The notes beneath the pieces were generated by a model. It searched no databases and was not told the DNA's origin. It saw nothing but the letters and a program-made list of their open reading frames with translations. Below are positions 22,110 through 34,989 of a stretch of 64,000 nucleotides of DNA, in pieces (the stretch's first letter is position 1; every line of letters begins with the position of its first letter). The DNA comes from Diphasiastrum complanatum (Eukaryota > Streptophyta > Lycopodiopsida > Lycopodiales > Lycopodiaceae): NCBI GenBank assembly GCA_029204225.1, contig CM055092.1:44386309-44450308 (forward strand), written 5' to 3'. The translations under genes and the position numbers were made by a program.

Positions 22110-23862
22110 ATATCCTTTTGCCACCAACCTTGTCTTGTATTTGTTGATAGATCCATCTTGGTTTGGCTTTTCCTTGAAGATCCATTTGCATCCAATAGCT
22201 TTCTTGTCCTTAGGTAACTCCACCAATCTGTATGTTTCATTCTTCATAAGAGCTTTATCCTCAAGATTGCTTGGATCCACTCCTCTTTGTTCCTTGCTTC
22301 ATCTACACAAGTAGGTTCATCAAAAGAGGTTAGGAAACTAAAGTGTGTGCCTCCAACAACTTGCTTACCTTTCTCATCATATGTGACCCTTTAAGGAATT
22401 TGTTTTTCCCTTGATGTTCTCCTTGGCTTTTGACTTCATGACGGCCCATCATCATCACCATCTAAAGTAGGATCCTTTGCATCAACATCAAGAATGTTAG
22501 ATCCATCCACATCACCATAAATAGTACTTGAAGATACTTTTGGAATGTTTCCCTCATAAAAAATGACATCTCTACCGATAATCACCTTATTAGTAGAAGG
22601 AATTTAAACCTTGTAGGCTTTATTCACCTCACTATATCCAACAAATATACCTTTACTTGAAGATGGATCCTCCTTGGTCCTATCATCAAGAGTTATATTG
22701 ACATAGCAAGTACATCCAAAAATTTTAAGAAAGTTGACACTCGGCCTCCTCTTGAAAAGGTGTCCTTCCATCCAAAATAATAGTCGACCACCTATTGCAC
22801 AAGAAATTAGCACACAACAAAGCTTGATCCCAAAATGGCTTATCAAGGTTAGCACTTGAACTCATGCTTTGGCACTTTCACATAAAGTCCTATTCTTCCT
22901 CTCGGCCACTCCATTTTGTTGTGGGGTCCTTGGTGTTGTATACTCCCTCTTGATCTCATGCTCATCACAAAAAGCCTTAAACTTGGTAGATATGTACTAT
23001 CCACCAATGTCACTCCTTAAGCACTTGATCCTTGTGGAAAATTGGTACTCCCTTGCATTCTTGAACTTAACAAAGACATCATACACTTCATCTTTTCTCT
23101 TTAGTAGATAGATCCAACAAAATGTACTAAAATCATCAATGAAAGTTACATACATCTTAGCTCCACTATTGCTAATTGTAGTAGTTCCATGAATGTCCAA
23201 ATGTACAACTTGAAAAGGCTTTGTAGATGTATATGTAGATCTAGCATAAGGTAGTCTATGTGACTTTGACACAAGACTCACAAACATGATTGATGCTACT
23301 TAAGAATTTTGGAACACCAATCACAACTTGATTCTTAGCCATTACCTACAATGACTTGAAGTTGAGGTGCCCCACCCTTTTATGCCAAATCTCATGAATA
23401 GGTATTTCCTCACTTGCCACAAATCCAACTTGGCTAGCAATAACACAAGCATCTAGTTTGAACAATTTCCCTTGTCTTTTACCATTTGCAATCAAGATAT
23501 TACTCCTTTGGTCATGCAAGCATCGCCATAAAACTCAACCTCGAGAGCAATTGACTCACACTAAGCAAATTCTTGGTAATAAGTGGAATAAACAAGACAT
23601 CCTCCAAATGAACATTCCTATTTGTAGAGAGAGAAATAGGAATTGTGCCAATCCCTTTGATTGCACACTCACCATCATTGGCCATGTAGATTACCCTCTT
23701 GGCATCTCCATATGACAACAAAGGAGTGAAGTACTCTTTGTGAAAAGTCATGTGTGAACTTGCTCCACTATCAATCCACCATGGATCTAGATCTCCATCA
23801 TTAGCAAGCATACATGAAGACATTACAAAAGCATCATCATTTGAATATGTCCTATAGTACAA
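22110..23862 (-). pseudogene. Copia G: protease, integrase and N-terminal RT remnants
   Basis: From high to low coordinates: protease WWIDSGASSHMT and KNLLSVSQLL (23862-23512); integrase core with HLDIHGTT and IKCLRSD (23287-22997); YTPQQNGVAERKNR near 22905 (across a frameshift); the post-integrase fold FGCTCYVNITLDDRTKEDPS and GIFVGYSE (22855-22604); and the RT start AIGCKWIFKEK with INKYKTRLVAKGY (22280-22110), where element W cuts it. Several frameshifts and stops. Very close to copia V at 34990-35990. Confidence 0.85.
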
Positions 23863-23871
23863 ATAAATTCG

Positions 23872-24177
23872 TCATCTTGGCGATGATAGCATGCACACTA
23901 TCGAAGGTGAAGGCACATCCTTTGATGAAGTACTCTTACCAACTTCCTTGAGAAGTTCATTGTGAACATTCATCTTGATCATATGTAGAGCACTTTTGGC
24001 CCTCTTGTCATACCTCAATTGTTCTTGTTGTGTTGCTACCCTCTCCTCCAAACCTACAACAATATCAAAAACATCATTCATCTCAAGAAGTGCTTCCATC
24101 CTCACTTTCCACAATGAATAGTTGCCTGAGGTAAGCCTATCATTGTCTTTCAACATGTATCCATTTGATGTAGCCAT
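23872..24177 (-). pseudogene. Copia G: N-terminal gag
   Basis: An ATG at 24177 begins MATSNGYMLKDNDRL, then GNYSLWKVRMEALLEMND and KSALHMIKMNVHNELLKEVGK, the canonical start of copia gag in this family. After about 90 residues the frame jumps to the protease region, so the gag C-terminus and zinc knuckle are deleted. Confidence 0.8.
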
Positions 24178-24780
24178 GTTGCAATGACCCGATCCTTCTC
24201 TTTCAACCTGTTCCAATGCACAAAGCACTCTTTTGAAATACAAGAAAATGTTTCCAAAAATAAATCACAAAGATGTGGAACCTCTCAATTCTCTTCTAGC
24301 ACTTATATCTAGCAAATCAACACATAGAATTTAGAAATTTTTGATCAACCCATGATCTATCCTCAATCCAATGACTCTTTCCACTCACTAAGATTGAAGC
24401 ACACTCTAATGAAGTTCATTAATCTCACAAAATACAGATCCAATCAAAATTAGGGTTTTGACAAAATCACAAAAAATTGAATATTTCAAATTCTACATGC
24501 AATTGCTGAAAACTTGATATAGAATCTTGTAGCCTCAAGTGAGACCTTCCTAATGCAACCAAAATTGGCTATTTTCAGTAAATGTGGTGTGAAATTGAAA
24601 TTCCTCAAGTTCAATAACCTTAAATGAGTTTTGATCTACAAAAAATCCAACCTACATATGCAAGAAACTCGATTTTTTGAGTAGAAGTCAATCTAGCATG
24701 CTCTAGCATTGATATCTTCACCAAATCCTTGATAGATGTGCTTGATCCTTTCACAACCTACAACACAAGCTTTGATACCA
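24178..24780 (-). mobile_element. Copia G leader with primer-binding site
   Basis: Positions 24769-24780 are the reverse complement of TGGTATCAAAGC, a one-base variant of the initiator-Met primer site, two bases from the LTR at 24783. The roughly 590-bp leader to the gag ATG has no coding. Confidence 0.7.
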
Positions 24781-24782
24781 TA

Positions 24783-25096
24783 TGAAGAATTTGGGATCAA
24801 TCAAGATCCAAATCCATAATCTGATCTTTGGTTAGAAATAGATCAACTCTACCAATCTTGCCAAAAAATCAACATCTACTTGATGAAAGAGATGCAAAGT
24901 CACTAAGAACCTGATCAAACATCAAACATAAGATATGATGAAGTTGTTGTCCATACAAAAACAATAATCTATGGTATTTCACACGTGTGAATCCAAAAAT
25001 AACATAAAATAAGCATTCTACACACAAGATTGCAAGATATCACCAATATAGTGCACCAATGGATAGATGAACCCAGAAAAACCATGTATAAGCATG

Positions 25097-25169
<73 letters not shown>

Positions 25170-25474
25170 TCTTCTCTTCTCATGAGTTACATCCTTTTAT
25201 AACAGGTCCAAATCTAATTTCAAACTTTAGTTTCCCTCCATAATGAAAAACCCTACTACTATTTTGACTAGATTGAATGTCTCTACTACTCAAATTGAAT
25301 CTACCAAAAACTCGTGTACTATACTTTTCCACACTTTCAAAAAGTGTTTATTCAAATGCTTTTAGACTAATATAACTTTGAAAAGTCAAACTCTAAGTAA
25401 AATATGAAAATTGGCCTCAATTGCCAAATATACAAATATGACCAAAATAACAAAACTAGGTGAAATTTCTCACA
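24783..25474 (-). repeat. Copia G 5' LTR (family L, 692 bp)
   Basis: On minus it runs TGTGAGAAATTTC ... ATTCTTCA and contains the (CT)n tract at 25166-25101. Paired with the primer site at 24769 it is clearly a 5' LTR. It sits in an older copia integrase (P, 25475-25586). Confidence 0.75.
25101..25166 (+). repeat. (GA)n microsatellite inside the LTR
   Basis: Uninterrupted GA repeat of about 66 bp. The related LTRs at 11001, 25587 and 32194 have only GAGATAGAGAAGAGAG-type sequence here, so the expansion is private to this copy. Confidence 0.95.
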
Positions 25475-25586
25475 ATTATCAATGAGGGAGACAAACATAG
25501 TAGCACCACCATTGTTCCTAATTGATGAAAAATGAACATCCGAGTGCACAAAATGAAAAGTATGATTAGATAGCGTAGTAGACCTT
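25475..25586 (-). pseudogene. Copia P: integrase fragment
   Basis: Minus-strand HSDVHFSSIRNNGGATMF and VSLID, the integrase segment with the first catalytic Asp. It lies between two family-L LTRs (24783-25474 and 25587-26184), i.e. it is an older copia split by two later ones. Confidence 0.7.
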
Positions 25587-26184
25587 TGTTAAGGATTTGG
25601 TGGAACCCACATATATGTGAATAAAAACCTTTGGTTACAAAACAAGCTACTCCACCAATCTTGCGAATGTAAAAAAATCAGCATCTACACACAAAATAGA
25701 ATGCAAACTCTAATAGAACTTGATCAAACATGAATCAAAACATAAAGTACTATTGTTGTCTATACATTTACAACAAGCTATTGTATTTCACACATGTGAA
25801 TCTGAAAATAGCAAATATAAATCATTCTACACATAGAATTGCAAGATATCACAAGTATAGTGCACCAATGGATAGTAAAACCCAAGAGAACCATGTATAA
25901 GCATGAAATGAGATAGAGAAGAGAGAAGATCTCCCTCTTTATGAGTTACATCCTTTTATAACATGTCCAAACCCTATTTGGCCACTTGGCTTTCCCTCCA
26001 AAATGTAAACCCTACTATTTTTGGGTCTAGATTCATTGTACCCAACATTTAAATTTGAATCTACTCAAACCACACTTCAAAAAGTATTTTGAAAAGTCAA
26101 ACACTAAGTCCAATATAAAGTTGGCCTCAATTTGCCAAATATAAAAATGTAACAAATATGATTAAACTAGTTGAATTTCTCACA
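25587..26184 (-). repeat. Copia Q 3' LTR (family L, about 598 bp)
   Basis: On minus it starts TGTGAGAAATTCAAC and is preceded by a GAAGAGGGAA polypurine tract (26185-26194). Homologous to the LTRs at 11001, 24783 and 32194. Confidence 0.7.
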
Positions 26185-26194
26185 TTCCCTCTTC

Positions 26195-26400
26195 AACTAA
26201 TTTTAGCATAGACTTTGATAACACTCCAAGTGATGTCCTATGCTACATGACCAAGTCCTTTTCCAATGCTTTGGTGAAGATATTAGCTACACATTCCCTT
26301 GAGGACACATGTTGAAACTCCACCTCCTTTGCAATGACTTGCTTCCTCACAAAATGTTGACATACCACTTTATTATGACATGAAGAATCACATAGATTGT
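26195..26400 (-). pseudogene. Copia Q: C-terminal RNase H remnant
   Basis: Minus-strand codons for the end of copia RNase H: the VRKQVIAKEVEFQHVSS and IFTKALEKDLVM motifs and the final Lys-rich stretch before the 3' LTR. The rest of Q is absent or unrecognisable above 26400. Confidence 0.65.
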
Positions 26401-27164
26401 AAATGAGATAATTCCATCATGCTTCCAAATCTGAACTCTCTGAAAAAATATAGTTGTCTTTTAGGATTTCTTCCTACTATGGCTTCCCAACTAGTAAAGT
26501 TAGGGTTCCTAAAAGACATTGAAGTATAGTGGTGGTGGGGTTTGATCCACTCCATTCTATTTTCCCTTGCATAACAAAACCTCTGAGGCTCACCCTTCTA
26601 GAGAGAGAAAATGACCTAAACCAGTTCCTTAAGGCAGTCTCCCAACTAAGGAATGTCCTAGGTTAGCTCTCTAAGGCTTCCCCCAATTGAGGAGTATCCT
26701 AAATCAACCTAATCCTAATGACCACTATGGATGCCCCCCAACTAGTGATTTCTTACCTAAAGTCTAAACAATCCTACTTAACTCCACAAGGAAATGATAA
26801 ACAAGGTGATAGATAATAATCCCATAGGCACATTCACCATAACATAAAGCCAATTGAGGAAAGCTTAGTGGAGCTCGAGCACCTACCACCAAGTATTCTA
26901 TCCACAACTGGGAACACAAGTCGGGAGTTGTTGATCATCTAAAATATGTCGAAGCGTGTATAAAAATCTATGATTTTCAAAAGGAAGTTGTTGTCCTGAA
27001 GTAGTAGCTAGAAGACCAAAAGCTTGCTACAAAACTTCACAACCATGATGCTCTTTACAAGCTAGAAGTCTCACTATGGGACAATAGCATCAATATGGTA
27101 GGACCCCAAGGCTGATAATTGATCCAACTTGTTGTGTTTTCATAAAGCTGTTCTAAAGAACTGT
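26401..27164. other. Nothing recognised
   Basis: No coding or transposon signature found. CCCAACTA-type motifs recur around 26487-26745, probably by chance or within an unidentified LTR. Confidence 0.3.
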
Positions 27165-27782
27165 CTTTAAACTATCTTATTCGTCTGTCCGAATAACGTA
27201 TCTCTTTGGTATAGTCTTCCACAGTCATTGACAAAATAATATGTATACATTTAAAATAGTAGTTCTTGCTTGAGGAATTGAGTCATAGATCTGTATTCAT
27301 GTATTTCACGAATATATAAGTTTCTAACATATTCATGGGCTACTCAAGTTCTTTAACCTTGAATGGAGTTTAATTGTTGAGAACTATTGTCTAGAACCCA
27401 ACAGTTCAAGAGTAAGATTAACTATTTGTCTATTTGTACTTGAATCCATTGAACATCTCTCAAATTCTTGCCGACAACTTAATCAGCCAGAGTGTAGTAC
27501 ATTCATGCTACTCTGATAACATTTCATTTGTAGAACGCTTTTCATTTGATTTGATAGAGGGACATTATTGTTCTAAAAATTATCATGACTACACACACAC
27601 AACAAAAGTAATATTGGTTACTTATAAAATGTCTGTTTGACAACCAGAATAACACCCGACTTCACTACATTCGAATAATCCAGAACTGTATCAATTAATC
27701 AACTTTTAAGTGCTATCCTATTGGGGTTTGATATTAAATACTACACAATTCTATCATTTCTCTATTGGTATATCACGGCACA
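27165..27782 (-). repeat. LTR-like repeat S, copy 1
   Basis: Direct match to 30497-31044. On minus it begins TGTGCCGTGATATACC, directly abutting copia protease coding that starts at 27783. The copies share this junction. Confidence 0.6.
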
Positions 27783-27899
27783 ATCCACCATGGATCTAGA
27801 TCTCCATCATTAGCAAGCATACATGAAGACATCACAAAAGCATCATCATTTGCATCTTGAACATCCAAACCATCTTCATCAAGAGTAAGATTACCTTGT
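27783..27899 (-). pseudogene. Copia protease fragment (shares a junction with 31045-31157)
   Basis: Minus-strand coding just upstream of the copia protease active site (ANDGDLDPWW region). It is cut at the same base as the longer copy at 31045, which shows the S-copia join was duplicated as a unit. Confidence 0.65.
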
Positions 27900-28099
27900 T
27901 TGTGTTACAACTCCCTAAGGTCTCCAGTTGCCTTGAGATTCCGCACACCCTATACTAGTGATGACGCACCGTATCCGCCCATCCATAGAGTCACAACCGA
28001 CCCACCCCCATGCACTAGAGCTATTGACATAATCATGCCCAGTCAAGCCTCCAGTAGCACTAGATCATCTGTAGAAATCAGATTATCTTTTCCACCAAG

Positions 28100-28640
28100 T
28101 CATTTCGTTAAATGACTAACATGGAATACATGATGAATATTAGTTCCAACAAGGAGTTCTAGTCTATACGCAGCCCTACCAGTCTTGTTAAGAACTTTGA
28201 AAGGACCGCTAAAATGTGGGGATAACTTCGAACATTTTCCCATTCGAAGTGTCTTAGAGTCTTTTGGAATTCTAAGATATACCCAATCACCCATTTCAAA
28301 TTCTCAAGGAGTGTGGTTTCGGTTAGCATAGAATTGGGATCAATCCTATGCCGATCTAATGCTTTCCCTAGCCACCTGCAACATTTCCTACATATCATGC
28401 AAGATATCTGTTGCAGCTTGAACCTTGAGGCCTGTGAGTCCAGAGATAGGGAAACGAGGCTGAAAGCCGTACAAGATCATAAAAGGACTAAAACTAGTGG
28501 CAGAATGCTTCATACTATTGTATGCAAACTCAACCATTGGGAGATACTTATCCCAATCCGATTATCGCCTGGAAATATATGCGTGAAGCATATCTTCCAT
28601 CAATTGGCTGACACATTCGGTCTTGTTGGAAATTAAGCCC
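28100..28640 (-). pseudogene. Ty3/gypsy integrase C-terminal fragment
   Basis: Minus-strand DWVYLRIPK, LSPHFSGPFKVL, YRLELLVGTNIHHVFHVS and HLTK correspond to the GPY/F-like C-terminal integrase module of chromovirus-type elements. Degraded coding for the preceding integrase core (QWLSLHTIV; TGLKVQAATDI-like) extends to 28640. Frameshifts and stops throughout. No chromodomain is visible below 28100, and no LTR could be assigned. Confidence 0.75.
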
Positions 28641-30317
<1,677 letters not shown>

Positions 30318-30496
30318 ATGTACTTATGAAAGATTGAAGCAGTGAATAGAGTATCGAAGATTATTTTCTCTAATCTCTGTTCTCCGCACTACTAAGTGTG
30401 AATGATCTTGACTCTACTAGCGATATCTTCTGTATTACTTAAATCACTCTTTGGTCAGATAGTTGTAATAGTTCATTACAAATGCTTGTTGTGTTT

Positions 30497-31044
30497 CAAA
30501 CTATCTTATTCGTCTACCCAAATATGTTATATTTGGCACTCGAATAATATATCTCTTTGGTACAATCTTTCACAGTCATTGACAAAACAGTATGTATACA
30601 TTTGAAATGGTAGTTCTTGCTTGAGAAATTGAGTCACAGATCTGTATTGTTGTTTTTCATGAAGATATAAGTTTCTAACAAAACTATTTGTCTATTCGTA
30701 CTCGAATGCATCGAACATCTCTCAAATCCTTGTTGACAACTTAATCAGCCAGAGTTCAGTACATTCATGCTACTCTCATAACATTTCATTTGTAGAATGC
30801 TCTTCATTCAATTTGATAAAGGAAGATTGTTGTTTTGCAAATCATCATCACCACACACACACAACAAAAATAATATTGGTTACTTATAAAATGTTTGTTT
30901 GACAACCAGAATATACACCGACTTCACTACATTCAAATAAGTCAGAATTGTATCAACTAATCAACTTTTAAGTGCTATACTCCTGGGGTTTGACATTAAA
31001 TACTATACAATTCTATCATTTCTCTGTTGGTATATCATGACACA
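30497..31044 (-). repeat. LTR-like repeat S, copy 2
   Basis: Matches 27165-27782 with deletions (the stretch corresponding to about 27320-27410 is absent). It abuts copia coding at 31045 with the same junction as copy 1. Confidence 0.6.
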
Positions 31045-31749
31045 ATCCACCATGTATCTAGATCTCCATCATTAGCAAGCATACAGGAAGACATCACAAA
31101 AGCATCATCATTTGCATCTTGAACATCCAAATCATCCTCATCAAGAGTAAGATTACTTTGCTTGTCTCCTTGATCTCTCTTCTTCTTGTAGCACTCACTT
31201 GCAAAGTGTCCTTTGATGTCACAATAGAAGCACTTGAGCTTTGATCTATCTTTCTTTTTGCCACCTGAAGAAGTCTCTTCTTTATCTTGCCCTTTAGACA
31301 GGCTTACTTTTGCTTTTGCCCTTGAATTTGCCCTTTGTTAACATAACCTCCTCTTGAAGTGTCGATGTAGATCCAGCTCTTGCTTGAAGCCTATATTCTT
31401 CATTGATCAAGATCTCTTGAAGTTGAATAGCAATACTTTGAACAATGTTAGCATGAGCATCCAACAATCCATTAAGAATAACTTGAACAAGCTCTCCTTC
31501 CTTAATGCTCTCATCAATGCAAGCCAACTCCTCATTCAATGCTTTCATTCTCAAAATAAAAGTATTTGGACTTTCTTCATTCTTTGCAAAAAAGAGAAGA
31601 TTTGCCTTCTTAGAGTCAGCACTCTAGAAGTAGACTTGGATTCATAAAAAAGCTTCTTCAATGAATCCCAAGCATCCTTAGATGAAGATTTGAAACTACT
31701 CAATTCTCTTCTAGCACTTATACCAAGCAAATCAACATATAGAATCATG
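31045..31749 (-). pseudogene. Copia T: gag with zinc knuckle
   Basis: From high to low: SKDAWDSLKKLFYESKSTSR, ALNEELACIDESIKEG, VQVILNGLLDAHANIVQS, a Lys/Gly linker, a CFYCDIKGHFASEC-type zinc knuckle (about 31185-31230) and the lead-in to the protease, where repeat S replaces it at 31044. The gag N-terminus is missing. Frameshifts at about 31290 and 31550. Confidence 0.8.
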
Positions 31750-32193
31750 AAATCTTGATCAACTTATGATCTATCCTCAAGCTAATGACTCTTGCAACTT
31801 CCTAAGATTGAAACACACTCAAATGAAGTCTAGCAGCCTCACTATCTAGAGATCCAATCAAAATTAGGGTTTTGACAAAATCAAAAAAAATTGATTATTC
31901 CAAATATACATGCAAATGCTTAAAATCTTGATATGCAATCTATTAGCCACCACTTAGGCTAATCCAATGATCCAAAAATTAGCCAAATTTAACATGTGAA
32001 TTCAAAAATCAAAATTGATCAAGTTTATAAACCTATATAGGGTTTTGATCTACAAAATATCCAATCTACAAATGCAAGAAACTCGATTTTGGTGTAGAAT
32101 CCAATCTAGCATGCTCTAGCATTGATATCTTCTCCAATTATTGATAAATGTGATTGCCTCCTTCATAATCTGAAACACAAGCTTTGATACATG
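31750..32193 (-). mobile_element. Copia T leader with decayed primer site
   Basis: Homologous to the leader of copia G (24178-24780). GCTTTGATAC at 32181-32190 is a truncated TGGTATCAAAGC complement. No coding. Confidence 0.6.
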
Positions 32194-32813
32194 TGAAAGA
32201 TTTGGGATCAATTCAGATCCAAATCTACTAAAGATCTTTGGTTACAAAACAAGCTACTCCACAATCTTGCCAACACAATATAGAATGCAAACTCTGATAG
32301 AACTTGATCAAACATGAATCAAAACATAAAGTATTGTTGATGTCCGTACATTTACAGCAAGCTATTGTATTTTACACATGTGAACCTAAAAATAACAAAT
32401 ATAGATTACTCCACACATAGAATTGCAAGATATCACAAGTATAGTGCACCAATGGATAATAGAACCCAAGAGAAACATGTATAAGCATGAAATGAGATAG
32501 AGAAGAGAAAAGATCTAATTCTCCAGGAGTTACATCCTTTAATAACAGGCCCAAATCCTATTTGGCCACTTGGCTTTCCCTCCAAAATGTAAACCTACTA
32601 TTTTTGGGTCTAGATTCAAAGTGCCCAACATTTAGATTTAAATCTACTCAAACTCAACTTCTACATTTCTCACACTTTCAAAAAGTGTATTCAAATGAAA
32701 TTTAGAATAATTAACTTTTGAAACGTCAAACTCTAAGTCTAATATAAAGTTGGTCTCAATTTGCCAAATATAGAAATGTAGCAAATATGATTAAACTAGT
32801 TGAATTTCTTACA
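32194..32813 (-). repeat. Copia T 5' LTR (family L, 620 bp)
   Basis: On minus it runs TGTAAGAAATTC ... ATCTTTCA. Homologous to the LTRs at 11001, 24783 and 25587, and placed as a 5' LTR by the adjacent primer site. Confidence 0.7.
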
Positions 32814-33051
32814 ATATACATCTTATATAGTTCTTAGCAAATAAGTGTGAGGGCCTTGGCACCCTGTGTGTGTAAGTCCAATTTAAAGAACAATTAATTG
32901 TAACAGTTGCAATTTTAGAAATAACAAAGATTAAAGCTCTAATTAAATCAGTTAGAAGTCTTAAAGTCAAGTTAGTCGTCTCAAATGATTTTTCCACCAT
33001 ATATTTGAATTTGGAAGTAAAGAAAAATAGAAAATTAGGTCTACCTCTCAG

Positions 33052-33060
33052 CTATAAATA
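33052..33060 (+). promoter_or_regulatory. TATA box upstream of the gag-like frame U
   Basis: CTATAAATA, followed about 65 bp on by a (CT)n tract at 33124-33167 and about 200 bp on by the ATG at 33260. Spacing and the pyrimidine-rich leader look like a plant core promoter, or like an LTR U3. Confidence 0.45.
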
Positions 33061-33131
33061 CAGAGCATCTCCTTTGTATTGGAGGTCCATTCTTGCTAAT
33101 CCAAAACAATTCTTTCAATTTGGTCTCTGTC

Positions 33132-33170
<39 letters not shown>

Positions 33171-33259
33171 TCCATCTTTCTTGGTAATTCTCTCTTCTCT
33201 CTCTCCACACCTTTTGTCTACATCTCTTTGGCTCACTCTCCCTTCTCCATTAAGTGAGG

Positions 33260-34141
33260 ATGGAATCCTTACTTGAGGCTAAAAGAACTCTTGATATCAT
33301 TAAATTGAATGTTACCAATGAACTTCTCAAGGAAGTTGGTAAGTGTCAAAGTGCACGTGAGGCATGGAATGCCTTGAAGAAACTCTTTGAATCAAAGTCC
33401 ACATCTAGGGTATTGACCCTAAGGAGGCAAATATGTTATAGTAGACAAAGAGAGGGAGAAAGTGCTCATGCATTTGTCTTGAGGGTTAAGTCCTTAAGTG
33501 ATGATCTAGCATGCATTGATGAAAGCATAAAAGATGGTGAAATATTCCAGGTTATGTTGAATGGTTTGCTAGATGAACATGCTAACCTTGTGCAAAGTTT
33601 TGCCATTCAAAGAGCCTTGCCAAGTGTGGTAGACTTGCAAGGAATCTTATTGGCTGAAGAACATAGGTTGCAATCAAAGCTTGATGGTGCATCCTTACAA
33701 GGTGGAGGTGAAGAGGCTTTCTTCACAAAAGGCAAAGTCAAAGGCAAAAGTAAAGGCAAAGGAAAATGGTTCAAAGGTGGCAATTCGAATCATGATGATC
33801 AGTCTTCCTCCTCCTCTTCTACTCTTTTTAGAAAGAAAGATAAGTCAAAGTTCAAATGCCTTTATTGTGGGATAAAAGGTCATTTTGCTAATGAATGTCA
33901 TAAGAAGAAAAGAGAGCAAGGTGAGAGGCAAGGAAATCTAGCAATAGATGAAGAAGAGGATAGCATTTCTGAATCTCTTGTTATGACTTCAAGTTTGCTT
34001 GCACATATAGATGGGAATGATCCTTGGTGGATTGATAGTGGAGCCTCATCTCACATGACAAGACATAAGGAATATTTTTCATCCTTATTGTCTTATGAGG
34101 GAGAGAGCAACATCATCTATACTGCATATGATGGTCAATGA
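33260..34141 (+). CDS. U: open copia gag plus partial protease (293 codons)
   Basis: An uninterrupted frame from the ATG at 33260 to a stop at 34141. It starts MESLLEAKRTLDIIKLNV. Compared with copia G gag, the N-terminal SNGYMLKDNDRL region is lost, and a segment of about 35 residues is missing between MESLLE and the KLNVTNELLKEVGK block, in frame. It keeps LACIDESIKDGE, an intact CCHC knuckle CLYCGIKGHFANEC and the complete protease core WWIDSGASSHMT, and ends shortly after. Most of its relatives in this window are broken by stops, so an open 293-codon frame behind a TATA box is notable. It may be a recent truncated copy or a candidate domesticated gag. No LTR or primer site was found next to it. 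Confidence 0.6.
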   Translation: MESLLEAKRTLDIIKLNVTNELLKEVGKCQSAREAWNALKKLFESKSTSRVLTLRRQICYSRQREGESAHAFVLRVKSLSDDLACIDESIKDGEIFQVMLNGLLDEHANLVQSFAIQRALPSVVDLQGILLAEEHRLQSKLDGASLQGGGEEAFFTKGKVKGKSKGKGKWFKGGNSNHDDQSSSSSSTLFRKKDKSKFKCLYCGIKGHFANECHKKKREQGERQGNLAIDEEEDSISESLVMTSSLLAHIDGNDPWWIDSGASSHMTRHKEYFSSLLSYEGESNIIYTAYDGQ

Positions 34142-34989
34142 GGTTGTGAATACTACAAGACAAAAAGCTATATTATAGGTTCTTTCTCAAGAAACAATTT
34201 AAGGCTACCGGACTTGCATACACATTAGAATTTAGCATTAATTCAAAAGGGCCTTGTAGAGCTTTATAGGGCCTTACAAATTGTTAGGTTTAGTTAGCCA
34301 TTGAGTTTGTCTATAACTAGGCTACTCCCATTAGATTACGAATAGTTTTGAAATCTATCTTTTGGCTTATATTTCTTGGCAAGGAAAGATTTGGAGCTTC
34401 TCCATCCTCTTTGAGGTCTCACGTGACCAATCACATGTAATGGTCCTCTTCGTTGAAAGATAGAATTGAAAATGGGACGTAGGGAAAGTCAGATCCTCAA
34501 GCCTCAGGCTAACCTCGGAATAGACCTTGTACCTATAAACTATCTTTAAAGAGGATTACAGCGGGAGTTATTTCAAGGTCCATGATATCTCAAAACCTAC
34601 CGAGGCTGATGAAATTTAGGTCACCTCGATATAAGCCTCGAAATGTTACAGAATGAAAATGGATGGTATTTAGTTGTGTATTCGGCAAATCATCTACAAA
34701 GAATGCAAAGACTTACAATTAGGTGTGTGGAGAAAAAGAGGAGCCGATAACCATAATCAAATGTTTGCAACGTCTAATATTTGGGAGGAACCCAAATTGC
34801 ACTTCAAACCTGCAGTAGCTGGTAAAGTTGTATGCTCAAAAGCATATCAAGATTTGCTTGGAATCTCCCACAAAATGTTCTGGCAAATAATTGTGGAGGC
34901 AGTTACAACACCGCTATCAAGCTCGCCAAGCTTATATGACAATGGGTGATAATTATCATGACACACCCCAAACTGACTCTTTCAGTTTG
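34142..34989. other. Mostly non-coding; one orphan frame
   Basis: No recognisable retrotransposon coding. The frame at 34674-34949 (plus) is listed separately. Confidence 0.35.
34674..34949 (+). pseudogene. Orphan 91-codon frame, possibly a transposase scrap
   Basis: I do not recognise it firmly. GKVVCSKAYQDLLGISHKMF has the pattern Val-Cys-x3-aromatic...Leu-x-Gly-Ile-Ser seen just before the catalytic core in some eukaryotic DNA-transposase-like proteins, preceded by Trp/Pro-containing sequence. The first codon is not reliable and no upstream exon is visible. It is probably a fragment of a longer decayed gene. Confidence 0.25.
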
